Source of the DNA: Shewanella psychromarinicola
GTDB taxonomy: Bacteria; Pseudomonadota; Gammaproteobacteria; Enterobacterales; Shewanellaceae
Direction: 5' to 3'
DNA length: 64,000 bases
Assembly: GCF_003855155.1 (NCBI RefSeq)
Contig: NZ_CP034073.1
Coordinates: 434,001 to 498,000 of the forward strand
Numbering within the stretch: the first letter of the stretch is position 1; every line of letters starts with the position of its first letter. Below the pieces are notes generated by a model. It had not been told where the DNA came from. It made no database searches and was given only the letters and a program-made list of their open reading frames with translations. Positions 17,924 through 26,681 of this stretch are shown here, piece by piece. The position numbers and the translations under genes were made by a program.

Positions 17924-18270
17924 CACCACATAAGCAGATCTATCTTGTTACCGGCCATACCGACATGCGTAAAGCCATTGATGGCTTATCTTTAATCGTC
18001 AGTGATGTATTGGAAATGGATCCGTTGAATCAAGCCTGGTTTATTTTTTGTAATCGCCACCGGGACAAAATTAAGATTTTATTTTGGGATACTAATGGTT
18101 TTTGGCTTTACTATCGGCGGCTAGAAAAAGGTCGCTTTAAGTGGCCTGGCGCTAACGACGAACAAGACGCGCTGACAATCAACCAGCATCAGCTAAATTG
18201 GTTACTATCAGGCTTATCGTTAGAAGTATCCCATGGGCATAAACCCTTAAATGGCCTGACAGTGAGGTGA
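17920..18270 (+). CDS. tnpB: IS66 accessory protein TnpB (Orf2)
   Basis: 116 residues with the IS66 Orf2 pattern: IYLVTGHTDMRKAIDGLSLI near the start, then DKIKILFWDTNGFWLYYRRL and EKGRFKWP. Role in transposition is accessory; the mechanism is unclear for the family. Start ATG overlaps the tnpA stop (ATGA). Confidence 0.94.
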   Translation: MTPHKQIYLVTGHTDMRKAIDGLSLIVSDVLEMDPLNQAWFIFCNRHRDKIKILFWDTNGFWLYYRRLEKGRFKWPGANDEQDALTINQHQLNWLLSGLSLEVSHGHKPLNGLTVR

Positions 18271-18354
18271 TCATCACTGGATCGCTAAATAGCGGTTGCA
18301 TGATCAAATACAGCAGGCAAACTAGCGCTATCTATTGGTCTTGAACGCTAATTA

Positions 18355-19860
18355 ATGACAACTGAACAGCCTGATAATATTGAACAACTAAAAAAAATGC
18401 TGGCAATGTTGCAGCATGAAAATCAGGTGCTCAATGCTAAAAATAAAGACTTGGAAAACCGCCTTAATATCGCTTTGGAACAATTGCAACTCAACCGCAA
18501 TAAGCAGTTTGGTCAACGCAGTGAGAAAATGCCGAAAGGCACATTCAATGAAGCTGAGCAGGATCAATCCACAAATAAAAATGAAAATAAACAACAAGGT
18601 AAAACGGGTCGAAAACGATTACCTGAGCACCTTGAACGTGAAGAAAGATCTTATACTCTTGACAGCCCTATGTGCGATTGCTGTGGTCATGTGATGCGTG
18701 AATGCGGTGTGCAAGAAAGCGAACAAGTCAACATTATTCCAGAGAAGATCAGCGTCATTAAGCACAGGCAAACCAAGTATGCTTGCCGTGAATGTGAAAC
18801 AACATCAACCAGTACCTCTGTCATTACCGCGCCTAAGCCTGCACAGCCGATCCCCCAGAGTATCGCCAGCCCTGAAGCGCTTGCGGCTGTGGTGACCGCC
18901 AAATACTGTGATGCCCTACCGCTTTATCGGTTAACCGACATATTTGCCCGTGGCGGTTTAAATATTAGCCGCGCTACACTGGCCAATTGGTGCATAGCCA
19001 GTGCCGAATTAGTTAGGCCGTTAATTGCTGCGATGAAAGCTAATCTACTCGCTCAATCAACGCTGTGCGCAGATGAAACAACGGTGCAAGTATTGGATGA
19101 ACCAGATAGAAAAGCAGCAACTAAATCCTATATGTGGGTCTATCGCAGCAATGAATTTAGCGATAACCCTGTTGTTATTTATGATTATCAACCGAGTCGT
19201 GCACGCAGTTGCCCAGAAGCATTTCTAGCAGATTATGCCGGATATTTACAATGTGATGGTTACAGTGTTTACGACAATATAGAAGGAATAATGCCAGTCG
19301 GGTGCTGGGCACACGCCAGACGCAAATTCCACGATGCCTTAGCGGTGCAACCGAAGAAAACCGGCAAAGCAACAGTCGGTATCAATTATATTCAAAAACT
19401 GTATGCAATAGAAAAGCGGGCAAAAACATTACCGCCCGATAAGCGAAAATCACTCCGGCAGGAAAAGGCTGAGCCAATCTTAACATCGTTGCATGAATGG
19501 TTAGAAAAAAGCGAGAAAACAGTCCTGCCCAAAAGTAAAATTGGGGTAGCAATCAAGTACACATTGAATCAGTGGGAAAAACTGAGGCGTTACCTTGAAT
19601 CAGGTGAATTAGGCATTGATAATAATGTCACTGAACGCGATATCAGGCCGTTTACGACGGGGCGGAAAAACTGGATGTTCTGCCAATCGGTAAATGGTGC
19701 AAAAGCCAGTGCTGCACTTTATAGCTTGGTGATGACTTGCCGTGCCAACGATATTAACCCGTACTTTTACTTCCAAAAACTTTTCACGGAACTGCCACAA
19801 CGGGATAAATTTGCTGATTTAAGTGATTTATTACCTTGGCATGCCGATCTAAAAGCTTGA
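18355..19860 (+). CDS. tnpC: IS66 DDE transposase TnpC
   Basis: 501 residues. An N-terminal coiled-coil/leucine-rich region (LKKMLAMLQHENQVLNAKNK) is followed by a zinc-finger-like cysteine block (CDCCGHVMRECGV, then CRECE), and then the DDE domain with CADETTVQVLDEPD, LQCDGYSVYDNI and NNVTERDIRPFTTGRKNWMF. Length and motifs match a complete IS66 transposase. It ends 35 bp before the right inverted repeat terminus. Confidence 0.96.
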   Translation: MTTEQPDNIEQLKKMLAMLQHENQVLNAKNKDLENRLNIALEQLQLNRNKQFGQRSEKMPKGTFNEAEQDQSTNKNENKQQGKTGRKRLPEHLEREERSYTLDSPMCDCCGHVMRECGVQESEQVNIIPEKISVIKHRQTKYACRECETTSTSTSVITAPKPAQPIPQSIASPEALAAVVTAKYCDALPLYRLTDIFARGGLNISRATLANWCIASAELVRPLIAAMKANLLAQSTLCADETTVQVLDEPDRKAATKSYMWVYRSNEFSDNPVVIYDYQPSRARSCPEAFLADYAGYLQCDGYSVYDNIEGIMPVGCWAHARRKFHDALAVQPKKTGKATVGINYIQKLYAIEKRAKTLPPDKRKSLRQEKAEPILTSLHEWLEKSEKTVLPKSKIGVAIKYTLNQWEKLRRYLESGELGIDNNVTERDIRPFTTGRKNWMFCQSVNGAKASAALYSLVMTCRANDINPYFYFQKLFTELPQRDKFADLSDLLPWHADLKA

Positions 19861-20264
19861 TGATATCGGGCTCCACCGCTTAATTGACCGCTTACAACCA
19901 AACCCTCCTGTAGGTTGCGTTCTCGTGCTAGGCGGGCAAGTCATTGCTGAAGGATGCACACAAAAAATTGGTGGCAACCATGCTGAGATTGAAGCTATTA
20001 GTGCTTATGATGGATCTATGGAAGAAGTTACTGCATATGTAACTCTTGAGCCATGTTCATTTGCTGGAAGAACTCCAGCATGTTCTTCTGCAATCATTAA
20101 ATCAGGAATAAAGAGAGTTGTAGTTGCTATTCTAGACCCTGATGAGAGGAACAATGGAAAGGGTCTTTATGCTCTAGAGAAAGAGGGCATAAAAGTAGAT
20201 ATTGGTGTCGCTTCAAGAGACGTTAGTGAATTTTTGTATCCTTATCTTGGAAAATCATAATTAA

Positions 20265-20288
20265 CCTCGCATCAAATTCTATGCGAGG
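20265..20288 (+). terminator. Hairpin after the deaminase gene
   Basis: CCTCGCAT (20265-20272) pairs with ATGCGAGG (20281-20288) 5 bp after the stop codon. No T-run follows, so termination is uncertain. Confidence 0.4.
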
Positions 20289-20295
20289 ATGGTGA

Positions 20296-20385
20296 TGTAT
20301 TATACGATTTTTGCCCCTTTATTATTTAGCTGAAAAATTTGACCTCTCAATGGAGAAACTCTGGCAACCACGCCAGCGGAACTAA
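20296..20385 (+). repeat. Cassette-boundary repeat 2 of 6
   Basis: TGCCCC 20312-20317, 8 nt, TTAG 20326-20329, 38 nt, CCA 20368-20370. The most divergent copy; recognised mainly by geometry and position after the deaminase gene. Confidence 0.5.
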
Positions 20386-20424
20386 TCACACTTGTTGCTG
20401 ATTAACTACCAACACTAGCCCTCA

Positions 20425-20461
20425 GAAAAGCCTCAATAGCGGATCTGTTGAGGCTTTTTTC
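20425..20461. terminator. Bidirectional intrinsic terminator
   Basis: AAAAGCCTCAA and TTGAGGCTTTTTT form an 11-bp stem around an 11-nt loop, just downstream of the lipoprotein gene stop (complement strand). Confidence 0.75.
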
Positions 20462-20475
20462 ATCGTTTGTATCAA

Positions 20476-21846
20476 CTAGAACTGTGGAGATAGGTTGCCA
20501 TTCCGATTGATACATCCTTTATAGGCTGGGAATAGTTCGCTTTTCTTTAACCAACTATCACTTGAATAACCCGGTAATTTAGCATTCAAGGCAATATGTA
20601 CCATTGGACCTTTGATTTCAATAATAGGACCACAAAAAGTATCATCACCAGGCTCAACCGAGTTTCGCCATGCAACCAAATCTTCTAGCTCTTTACGCTG
20701 TTGCTCTCGGCGAACCTTTTCGCGCGCTATACGCTGTTGTTCCTCCTGTGCGCGCTGCTTAGATAATTTAACCTTTGCTGTCGCAACTAGCGAAAGCATA
20801 TCATTAGTTTGATACTTATTGATGAATGCAACTAGACTTTGCTCTGTGCCTAAGTTGTCAAATTCTGCTCTCTGACGAGCCATGTACTGTACGACAGCGT
20901 CTTTTTCTACATCAACGTAATAGCCTTCCATGCTATTTCTTTCATTTGCATAAAAATTAGCTATTTTTGAAGCATTGTCGCTGTATAGCTGAGCAGCATT
21001 TATCGGCAACTGATAACTATCAGATAGTTCGAAACTCTTGATTTCATACTTAGGTACATCAATTGGAGAATCATAGAGCTTCTGCAAAGACGTCATTTTC
21101 TGCAATCTCAATTGTTCCGCTTGCTGAATTTGCTTTTTTTTCTCTGTTTTCAATGTAACAAGTAGCTTATCTAAGCTCGCAACTTGAGCCAATAAAATGT
21201 CCTTACTCTCGTATTTCGAGTTTTCAATAGCTACCACCACAGCACCATTGAAATCCCCATGATGAAATTCAACCCAGTTATTTCGAGTGAACGTATCTTC
21301 CGGATTGGCAGCGGCAGCAACAGCCATTATTGGAGCAACTATTACAGCCCCAGCAGCAAAACCAGCCACAGCTCCAACAGCCGCAAATGGAGAAAGCAAT
21401 ACTCCAACAACATCATTTGCTGTAATTCCATCTTCAGCTTCTTTTTTTTCCTTTAAACGCTTCGCAGCTTGCTCTGATGGTGTATCTCCATAATCGGAAC
21501 TAGTGAAGCTTACATGAATAAATTTATCTTCCTGATCTTCCCACTGTTCACATCCGTTATGGCTAGGTGACTTCTGACATTCCCAACGCTCTGTCCTAAA
21601 TCCAGGATCGAGAGTTAACAAATCAAAGCGCCACTCATTGTTAGAGCTTTTGATTTGATACTCTGTATCTCGCTGTGTATAAAGGGTAGATAACAGTTTA
21701 TATTTATCTCCATCCCAAACAATGGAACCGTAATAGTTACCTGACAGGTTCACGTTGTCATCTGAAGAAGAGTTTTCTGGTGTGCTCGAGCAACCATTTA
21801 ACATTAGAACAGAACAAACCACCGCTGAACGGATTGTATTCTTCAT
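20476..21846 (-). CDS. Lipoprotein of unknown function
   Basis: 456 residues with a lipoprotein signal (MKNTIRSAVVCSVLMLNGCS, lipobox LNGC). A soluble region follows, with a central Gly/Ala-rich hydrophobic stretch (VVGVLLSPFAAVGAVAGFAA then GAVIVAPIMAVAAAANPEDT, about 148-185). Next comes a charged coiled-coil-like part (QQRIAREKVRREQQRKELED, about 375-395) and a C-terminal segment with two cysteines (DDTFCGPIIEIKG, YKGCINRNG) that resembles a small SH3-like or DUF-type domain. I do not recognise the family. It is transcribed opposite to its neighbours and forms a one-gene module between two boundary repeats. Confidence 0.75.
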   Translation of the reverse strand: MKNTIRSAVVCSVLMLNGCSSTPENSSSDDNVNLSGNYYGSIVWDGDKYKLLSTLYTQRDTEYQIKSSNNEWRFDLLTLDPGFRTERWECQKSPSHNGCEQWEDQEDKFIHVSFTSSDYGDTPSEQAAKRLKEKKEAEDGITANDVVGVLLSPFAAVGAVAGFAAGAVIVAPIMAVAAAANPEDTFTRNNWVEFHHGDFNGAVVVAIENSKYESKDILLAQVASLDKLLVTLKTEKKKQIQQAEQLRLQKMTSLQKLYDSPIDVPKYEIKSFELSDSYQLPINAAQLYSDNASKIANFYANERNSMEGYYVDVEKDAVVQYMARQRAEFDNLGTEQSLVAFINKYQTNDMLSLVATAKVKLSKQRAQEEQQRIAREKVRREQQRKELEDLVAWRNSVEPGDDTFCGPIIEIKGPMVHIALNAKLPGYSSDSWLKKSELFPAYKGCINRNGNLSPQF

Positions 21847-22082
21847 CGTTATATCATCCTGATTTCTATGAATTATTATTTTTTAACCACACTACTTTAT
21901 TGCGTAAATCACTAATAATAAAATATAAAGCTCAGTTTTGAGCCGTAGATCACTCTGTTTGCTTGCATATTAATTAGCCAAGTTTAGAGTTTGGGATATG
22001 TTGGGGCAGTGTAAACTTTTTTAATTAGCATACATTACTTAATGCTACGATTTGCCTTTAGACCTTTTGCACAAACTGATTT

Positions 22083-22195
22083 CTGTCCAAAAGCTGGTTA
22101 AGGGGCACAACACGTTTATGCCCCAAAGTCAGTTAGAGTTGATACTTCATGTCGACAACTCACTCTCCATTTTCCATACTTTACCTAATCTGACA
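22083..22195 (+). repeat. Cassette-boundary repeat 3 of 6
   Basis: TGCCCC 22119-22124, 8 nt, TTAG 22133-22136, 37 nt, CCAT 22174-22177. A left arm GGGGCA (22101-22106) pairs with TGCCCC. The left part GTCCAAAAGCTGGTTA is identical to repeat 4 at 24480. The remainder of 21847-22282 holds no gene. Confidence 0.8.
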
Positions 22196-22282
22196 GAAAC
22201 GCTTTAGATCATCAGGTCCAACATGCCAATTCTGTCTAGTTACCGCAATTTTCTTGCAAAAGTCTTTACCTTCTGTTTGAAT

Positions 22283-22310
22283 GTGTTTTCTGTTCGCGAA
22301 CAGAAAACAC
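22283..22310. promoter_or_regulatory. Perfect 28-bp palindrome upstream of the HTH gene
   Basis: Left half GTGTTTTCTGTTCG is followed immediately by its exact reverse complement. It lies 14 bp before the ATG at 22325, overlapping the likely transcription start (-35-like TTGCAA at 22254 with a TTGAAT 17 nt later). It is probably the operator bound by the winged-helix protein it precedes. Confidence 0.75.
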
Positions 22311-22324
22311 AGCGGAGCAGGATT

Positions 22325-23032
22325 ATGCTTAAACCACAAGATCTATTAGTTACTTTTAAAATTCTGAGTTATGAAATTGGTTGCTCATCTGTAGAGAGTA
22401 GAAGTCACAACTCAAGGAAGGCTCCATGGGTAATATTTGAACCAATAAGTGTGTACGACAGGGAAAAGGATGAGATTATCGTTTCTGATGAACCAGATGA
22501 CTTTGAAGCTGCAGATCTAGCATTGATTGAACAGTTCATCCTAGAAGGGGAGTCGGAAGAACAACGAGCTAGTTGGAATTATAGAAAGTTGGCGCAACAG
22601 CTTTTTATGTCCCTCAGTGAAGTAAGTCAAGCAATCAAAAGAGCGAGTAAAGCAGGGTTATTGATAAAAAGAGGGGCCAAAGGCGTCCGAGTCAATAAGA
22701 CCGTACTAATTGACTATATCCGCTTCGGTGCAGGAGTTAGCTTTTTTGTCGAGCGTGGGAAAGTTGTCCGAGGTATCCCAACCGCTAGTGCTGCTTCATC
22801 ATTTAAGGATATATTCGTCTCTTCAGCTGAGCTTCCTACCGTCTGGCCTTGCGCCCGAGGGACTGTTAAGGGGATCGCCATAGCCCCTATTTACAAATCA
22901 GTGCCAAAAGCAGTTATGATTGATCCGTGGCTCTATAAGCAATTGGCATTATTAGATATTTTTAGAGTGGGTAGTGCTAGGGAGAAAGAGGAAGCAATGC
23001 CTTACCTAGCCAAGTTGAAAGGTAATGTATGA
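22325..23032 (+). CDS. Winged-helix DNA-binding protein, first gene of three-gene operon
   Basis: The start chosen is ATG 22325 (MLKPQDLLVTFKILSYEIGC), after GGAG/CAGGA and just downstream of the palindrome, giving 235 residues; a longer reading from 22223 would run through the palindrome. Residues about 84-116 form a winged helix-turn-helix (NYRKLAQQLFMSLSEVSQAI, KRASKAGLLIKRG). The C-terminal half is unrecognised. The stop overlaps the next gene by ATGA. The position suggests an antitoxin-like autorepressor or regulator of the operon, by analogy with AbiE-type systems; that is inference. Confidence 0.8.
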   Translation: MLKPQDLLVTFKILSYEIGCSSVESRSHNSRKAPWVIFEPISVYDREKDEIIVSDEPDDFEAADLALIEQFILEGESEEQRASWNYRKLAQQLFMSLSEVSQAIKRASKAGLLIKRGAKGVRVNKTVLIDYIRFGAGVSFFVERGKVVRGIPTASAASSFKDIFVSSAELPTVWPCARGTVKGIAIAPIYKSVPKAVMIDPWLYKQLALLDIFRVGSAREKEEAMPYLAKLKGNV

Positions 23033-23733
23033 CAGAACATGAAGCATTAATACTGCCCATAGCTCATGCTTTGGGTAAAGACTTATTGGAGCAGGTGGCG
23101 TTTGTTGGAGGCGCCACGGTGTCCCTTCACTTAGATGATGCTCAACCCATTGATATCAGTAGTACTAAGGACGTGGACTTTATTGTCTCAGTGTCGAGTT
23201 ATAATGGTTATCAGGTGTTGGCAGAACAGCTGCGTAGTCGAGGATTCAAACCGTCTATACCCGAAAAAGGCGAAGAAGCACCAATGTGCCGATTCGAATG
23301 TGAGGGTATTTTAGTTGATGTGATGCCTGATAAAGAAGACATTCTTGGTTTTTCAAACCCCTGGTTTCAGGTCGGGCTTCAAGAGTCTGTCACATACACT
23401 CTGCCAGACGGGTTAGCAATAAAAATAGCCCAAGCTAAACATCTATTGGCCACAAAGCTTGTGGCGTTCGCTACTCGTGGTAGGGATATGCTGAGTAGCA
23501 AAGATGCTGAGGATATTGTCGTGTTAGTCAATGGCAGGGATGCTTTGCTTGACGAAGTAAAAGAATCTCCCATTGAACTTAGGCAGTTCGTTCAAGAGGC
23601 AATGTCCAAATTCATCGCTAACTCTGATTTTGACTACTTGTTAAGAAATGCTCTGAATGGCGAAGAGGAAGAAAGGTTTGAAATGATTGAAGAGCGCTTT
23701 AATGAGCTTTCATCAAAGGAGTTTCTTCTTTGA
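23029..23733 (+). CDS. Nucleotidyltransferase-fold protein (AbiEii-like)
   Basis: 234 residues. The N-terminal half shows the nucleotidyltransferase signature: VAFVGGATVSLHL (GG at 27-28) and then TKDVDFIV (Asp48 and Asp50, the metal-binding pair). The pattern is shared with DUF1814/AbiEii toxins and other MNT-type enzymes, which transfer nucleotides to tRNA or protein. The middle has KIAQAKHLLATKLVAFATRG, typical for this group. It is translationally coupled at both ends: ATGA with the HTH gene and TTGA with the phosphatase gene. It may be a toxin of an abortive-infection-like module. Confidence 0.8.
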   Translation: MTEHEALILPIAHALGKDLLEQVAFVGGATVSLHLDDAQPIDISSTKDVDFIVSVSSYNGYQVLAEQLRSRGFKPSIPEKGEEAPMCRFECEGILVDVMPDKEDILGFSNPWFQVGLQESVTYTLPDGLAIKIAQAKHLLATKLVAFATRGRDMLSSKDAEDIVVLVNGRDALLDEVKESPIELRQFVQEAMSKFIANSDFDYLLRNALNGEEEERFEMIEERFNELSSKEFLL

Positions 23734-24401
23734 CCCCTAGCATTTTAGCTTGTGAAGTAGGAGGTTGTGAGCAAGTAAACGCCGATTACGCAGATCACTG
23801 GGCTGTTCAAGGTGGGCACTTCTATGTTGTTTGCGATGGCATTGGTCACAATGAGAACACTGCAGCAGCCGTTAGTGAGTTTTGTGAGCGGTTAAAAGGT
23901 GAGTTATCAGGGGGCATTATTAGTGATGAAACAACCCTCGGTGATGCAATCATCAATGCTGTAAGGTCCCTAGAGCAACGGAGAGGCAGCTTTGCATTTT
24001 GTATGACTGCCGCATTGAAGTTGAACGATAGCTTGGTAGTTGCGCATTGTGGAGATTGTCGGTTGGGGTTCTTAACTCCTAAAGGCGTTGATTGGAAAAC
24101 AGTGGATGACGTTCCTCACTATAAACTGCATCGTGACGGGGTGTTGGACAGGGACAGTTACTTGAAAGCTCGACATTTGGTTTCTTGTAAGATTAAACCT
24201 GGTGTTATAAGAGAGAGTCTAAAGGTTTACTCTTTGGACAATCCAGAACCCCAGTGCATGTTGCTATGTAGTGACGGCTTTTGGTCATATGTAGAGGTGG
24301 ATCTTGAAGGGACTCCGGTTCTCAGTATGGAAGTGATTGACAGAATGCTGCCAGAATTGGCAAGCAGTGCATCTGATAATTTCAGTGTTATCTTGGTCTA
24401 G
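23730..24401 (+). CDS. PP2C-family serine/threonine phosphatase
   Basis: 223 residues from a TTG start at 23730 that overlaps the preceding stop; AAAGGA lies 9 nt upstream. PP2C metal-site motifs are in order: VVCDGIGH (Asp36), HCGDCRLG (Asp109), MLLCSDGFW (Asp182) and SDNFSVILV (Asp216). These predict a Mn/Mg-dependent protein phosphatase, though GIGH replaces the common GMGG. No kinase is encoded nearby, so the partner may be the nucleotidyltransferase product or a host protein. A phosphatase gene coupled to an NTase gene is unusual. Confidence 0.85.
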   Translation: MTPSILACEVGGCEQVNADYADHWAVQGGHFYVVCDGIGHNENTAAAVSEFCERLKGELSGGIISDETTLGDAIINAVRSLEQRRGSFAFCMTAALKLNDSLVVAHCGDCRLGFLTPKGVDWKTVDDVPHYKLHRDGVLDRDSYLKARHLVSCKIKPGVIRESLKVYSLDNPEPQCMLLCSDGFWSYVEVDLEGTPVLSMEVIDRMLPELASSASDNFSVILV

Positions 24402-24477
24402 CAACTGGACGGAATTGCACTTCCTAATAAAAAACTAATTTGATTTGGCTTGGTTAAATAGCATGGCGAAACTAATA

Positions 24478-24519
24478 GTTGTCCAAAAGCTGGTTAGGGT
24501 GCATAACACGTTTATGCCC
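24478..24519 (+). repeat. Cassette-boundary repeat 4 of 6, left part (split by intron)
   Basis: Shares GTCCAAAAGCTGGTTA and AACACGTTTATGCCC with repeat 3. It breaks after TGCCC (24515-24519), where the intron begins. The right part resumes at 26682. Confidence 0.8.
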
Positions 24520-26681
24520 GTGCGACCTGAGGTCGTATGAAGCGCTGTTCACCGCGATAAGAGTGAACCATCTGTATCACCAGATGCCCCTAAGACTCTG
24601 AATAAAGCAGCGAGTCTGACAATGTAACGAAATTCGGTTTTATACCGAATGGGAACAAAATCGTGAGAGGACGTTCCTCCTGATAACCACAATCGGGTAA
24701 GTGCTAGGGTGTCAGTACGATGAACATAAGTGAATCCATATAAGGTGCGTTATACGTGAATCAGCGGAAGTGGTTAATACGCTGTGGCCAAAAAGGCACG
24801 AGAGTTGGAAAGAGATTGGGCAGTGCTCTTTCGTGATCAAATAACTCTCCGCACTAGAGTGGGCATCTAACCTGACGTTGCGCGACATACGGAACAGGGT
24901 AAGCCTGTATCACTCCCTTTGGGGAAAGTGACCTGTGAAGGCTACCGATAGTAATGCAGGTAAAGGAGGCTAGAAAAAGCGAATGCCGCATTGTAATAAT
25001 GCGGATACTGATTTTATCTGGCGCGAAAGCGAGCTGACTTCTAGCTGGTCTCCCGTTGCAAGATGATTTGAAGAACTTTATTCAAGGATAAACGCAAATG
25101 ATGGCTTCAAACGAAGTTAGTGCATCTCCTGACAATGCTCAATGGCAATCCATTAACTGGAGAGTGGTTAAGCAACATGTATTAAAGCTTCAAATGCGCA
25201 TTGCAAAAGCAACCCGAGAAGGTAAACACGGCAAGGCGAAAGCGTTGCAGTGGATACTCACCCACTCTACATCAGCAAAATTGCTTGCTGTTAAAAGAGT
25301 TTCTCAAAATAAAGGCAGCAAAACACCAGGAATTGACGGCATCATTTGGAACAGTGATGCTCGTTGTATGACTGCGGTCAATCAACTGAGTCGAAAAGGC
25401 TATCATGCCAAACCGCTCAGGCGTATCTACATCCCCAAGAAAAACGGCAAACTCAGACCTTTAGGCATTCCCTGCATGATAGACAGAGCGCAGCAAGCGC
25501 TTCATCTTCTCGCTTTGGAGCCTATTTCGGAAACGGTAGCCGACCTTAATAGCTATGGCTTTCGACCTAATCGAAGCGCAGCAGATGCAATTGCACAGTG
25601 CTTCAAATGTTTATGTATGAAGCGCTCTAGCCAATGGGTTCTTGAGGGTGACATCAAAGCCTGTTTCGATAAGATTGGTCATCAATGGCTTATCGACAAC
25701 ATTCAATTAGATAAACGAATGCTGAAACAATGGCTTGGATGTGGTTATATTGATAAAGGATTGTTCTATAAAACAGCTGAAGGAACACCACAAGGTGGGA
25801 TCATATCGCCTACGCTTATGTTGCTCACGCTGGCTGGGTTAGAACAGTTGGTTAAGTCTATTGCCCGTAAAACAGGGAATAGAGTCAACTTTATCGGATA
25901 CGCAGACGATTTTGTCATCACAGGTTCTTCGCAAGAAGTCCTAGTTAATGAAATCAAGCCGCAACTCATTGGCTTTCTACAGGAAAGGGGCTTAACACTC
26001 TCTGATGAGAAAACACACATTACTCATATCAATGATGGTTTTGACTTTCTGGGATTCAATATCAGGAAGTACAACGGCAAACTGCTCATTAAACCGAGCA
26101 AGAGCAACGTTCTGTCATTTCTGAGCAACTTACGTGAATTCATCAGAAAACATCCAACAATACCCGTTAACGATTTAATCAAAATACTGAATCCGAAACT
26201 GAGGGGGTGGGCGAACTATTATCGCCATTGTGTTGCTAAGCAAGTTTTCGGTTATGTAGGCCATCAACTTTTCTGGTTGTTATGGCGTTGGGCAGTTAGG
26301 CGTCATCCGTCTAAAAGTAAAGACTGGGTGAGGCGTAAATATTATTTGGATGGTAAGGGACAGTGGCAATTTCATGGTTGGCAGAAAATAGCGAACATGG
26401 ATTGTCGGTTTAACCTTGTCCAAATAGCTCAAACGCTAATACAAAGACATGTGAAAATCAGGAGTGCAGCGACACCTTACGACCCCGAATATGCAGCTTA
26501 CTTAGGTACGCGCAAGCGGGCAAAGGAAGGTAGAAACTCATGGTTCGAACCCGTCTTGGCTGCGATATAGGGTGCTGGGTAACAGAACACGCCTTAGCGG
26601 AGGCTTGAGCCGTATGCAGTGAAAGTTGCACGTACGGTTCTTAGGAGGGCGGCACTTGGTAACAGGTGTCGCCTATCCGAC
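24520..26681 (+). mobile_element. Group II intron (IIB, CL-type) with reverse transcriptase
   Basis: The 5' end GTGCGACC fits GUGYG. Domain V is at 26607-26640 (GAGCCGTATGCAGTGAAAGT and onward, containing the catalytic AGC), a domain VI stem at 26649-26674, and the 3' end is ...CCGAC. Comparison with the uninterrupted repeat at 22119 places the junctions exactly: TTTATGCCC|intron|CAAAG. The intron encodes a reverse transcriptase/maturase. It is inserted at the 3' arm of the hairpin in a boundary repeat, after the PP2C gene and away from coding sequence. Confidence 0.92.
25098..26570 (+). CDS. ltrA: Group II intron reverse transcriptase/maturase
   Basis: 490 residues. It has the N-terminal INWRVVKQHVLKLQMRIAKA typical of chloroplast-like (CL) intron proteins, RT blocks PGIDGIIW, IPKKNGKLRPLGIPCMIDRA and GTPQGGIISP, and the active site YADDFVI. 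A maturase (X) domain follows with NPKLRGWANYYRH and ends in KIRSAATPYDPEYAAYLGTR. No complete HNH endonuclease domain is visible after it. It supports splicing and retrohoming of the surrounding intron. Confidence 0.95.
   Translation: MMASNEVSASPDNAQWQSINWRVVKQHVLKLQMRIAKATREGKHGKAKALQWILTHSTSAKLLAVKRVSQNKGSKTPGIDGIIWNSDARCMTAVNQLSRKGYHAKPLRRIYIPKKNGKLRPLGIPCMIDRAQQALHLLALEPISETVADLNSYGFRPNRSAADAIAQCFKCLCMKRSSQWVLEGDIKACFDKIGHQWLIDNIQLDKRMLKQWLGCGYIDKGLFYKTAEGTPQGGIISPTLMLLTLAGLEQLVKSIARKTGNRVNFIGYADDFVITGSSQEVLVNEIKPQLIGFLQERGLTLSDEKTHITHINDGFDFLGFNIRKYNGKLLIKPSKSNVLSFLSNLREFIRKHPTIPVNDLIKILNPKLRGWANYYRHCVAKQVFGYVGHQLFWLLWRWAVRRHPSKSKDWVRRKYYLDGKGQWQFHGWQKIANMDCRFNLVQIAQTLIQRHVKIRSAATPYDPEYAAYLGTRKRAKEGRNSWFEPVLAAI

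Larger units (their letters stand above)
17540..19895 (+). mobile_element. IS66-family insertion sequence, complete
   Basis: 2,356 bp bounded by imperfect inverted repeats starting GTAAGCG (left GTAAGCGCTCAATTAACCGC; right, reversed, GTAAGCGGTCAATTAAGCGG). Flanked by the 8-bp direct duplication AACCAAAC (17532-17539 and 19896-19903), as expected for IS66. It carries tnpA, tnpB and the DDE transposase gene tnpC. It interrupts a RibD-like deaminase gene. Intact ORFs and a perfect duplication suggest a recent insertion. Confidence 0.96.
17465..20260 (+). pseudogene. RibD-like deaminase gene interrupted by IS66
   Basis: The 5' part (17465-17539, ATG after AAAGGA) encodes MALDKVFMLRALKISQAALP then ECQPN. 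The 3' part (from 19904 after the duplicated target) continues in frame with PPVGCVLVLGGQVIAEG. Removing the IS66 element and one 8-bp duplication restores a 143-residue protein. It has the zinc-deaminase motifs HAE (GGNHAEIEAIS) and PCxxxxxxxxC (EPCSFAGRTPACSSA) plus KRVVVAILDPDERNNGKG, as in the RibD N-terminal domain or stand-alone riboflavin/pyrimidine deaminases. It is inactive as it stands. It occupies its own module between two boundary repeats. Confidence 0.9.
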
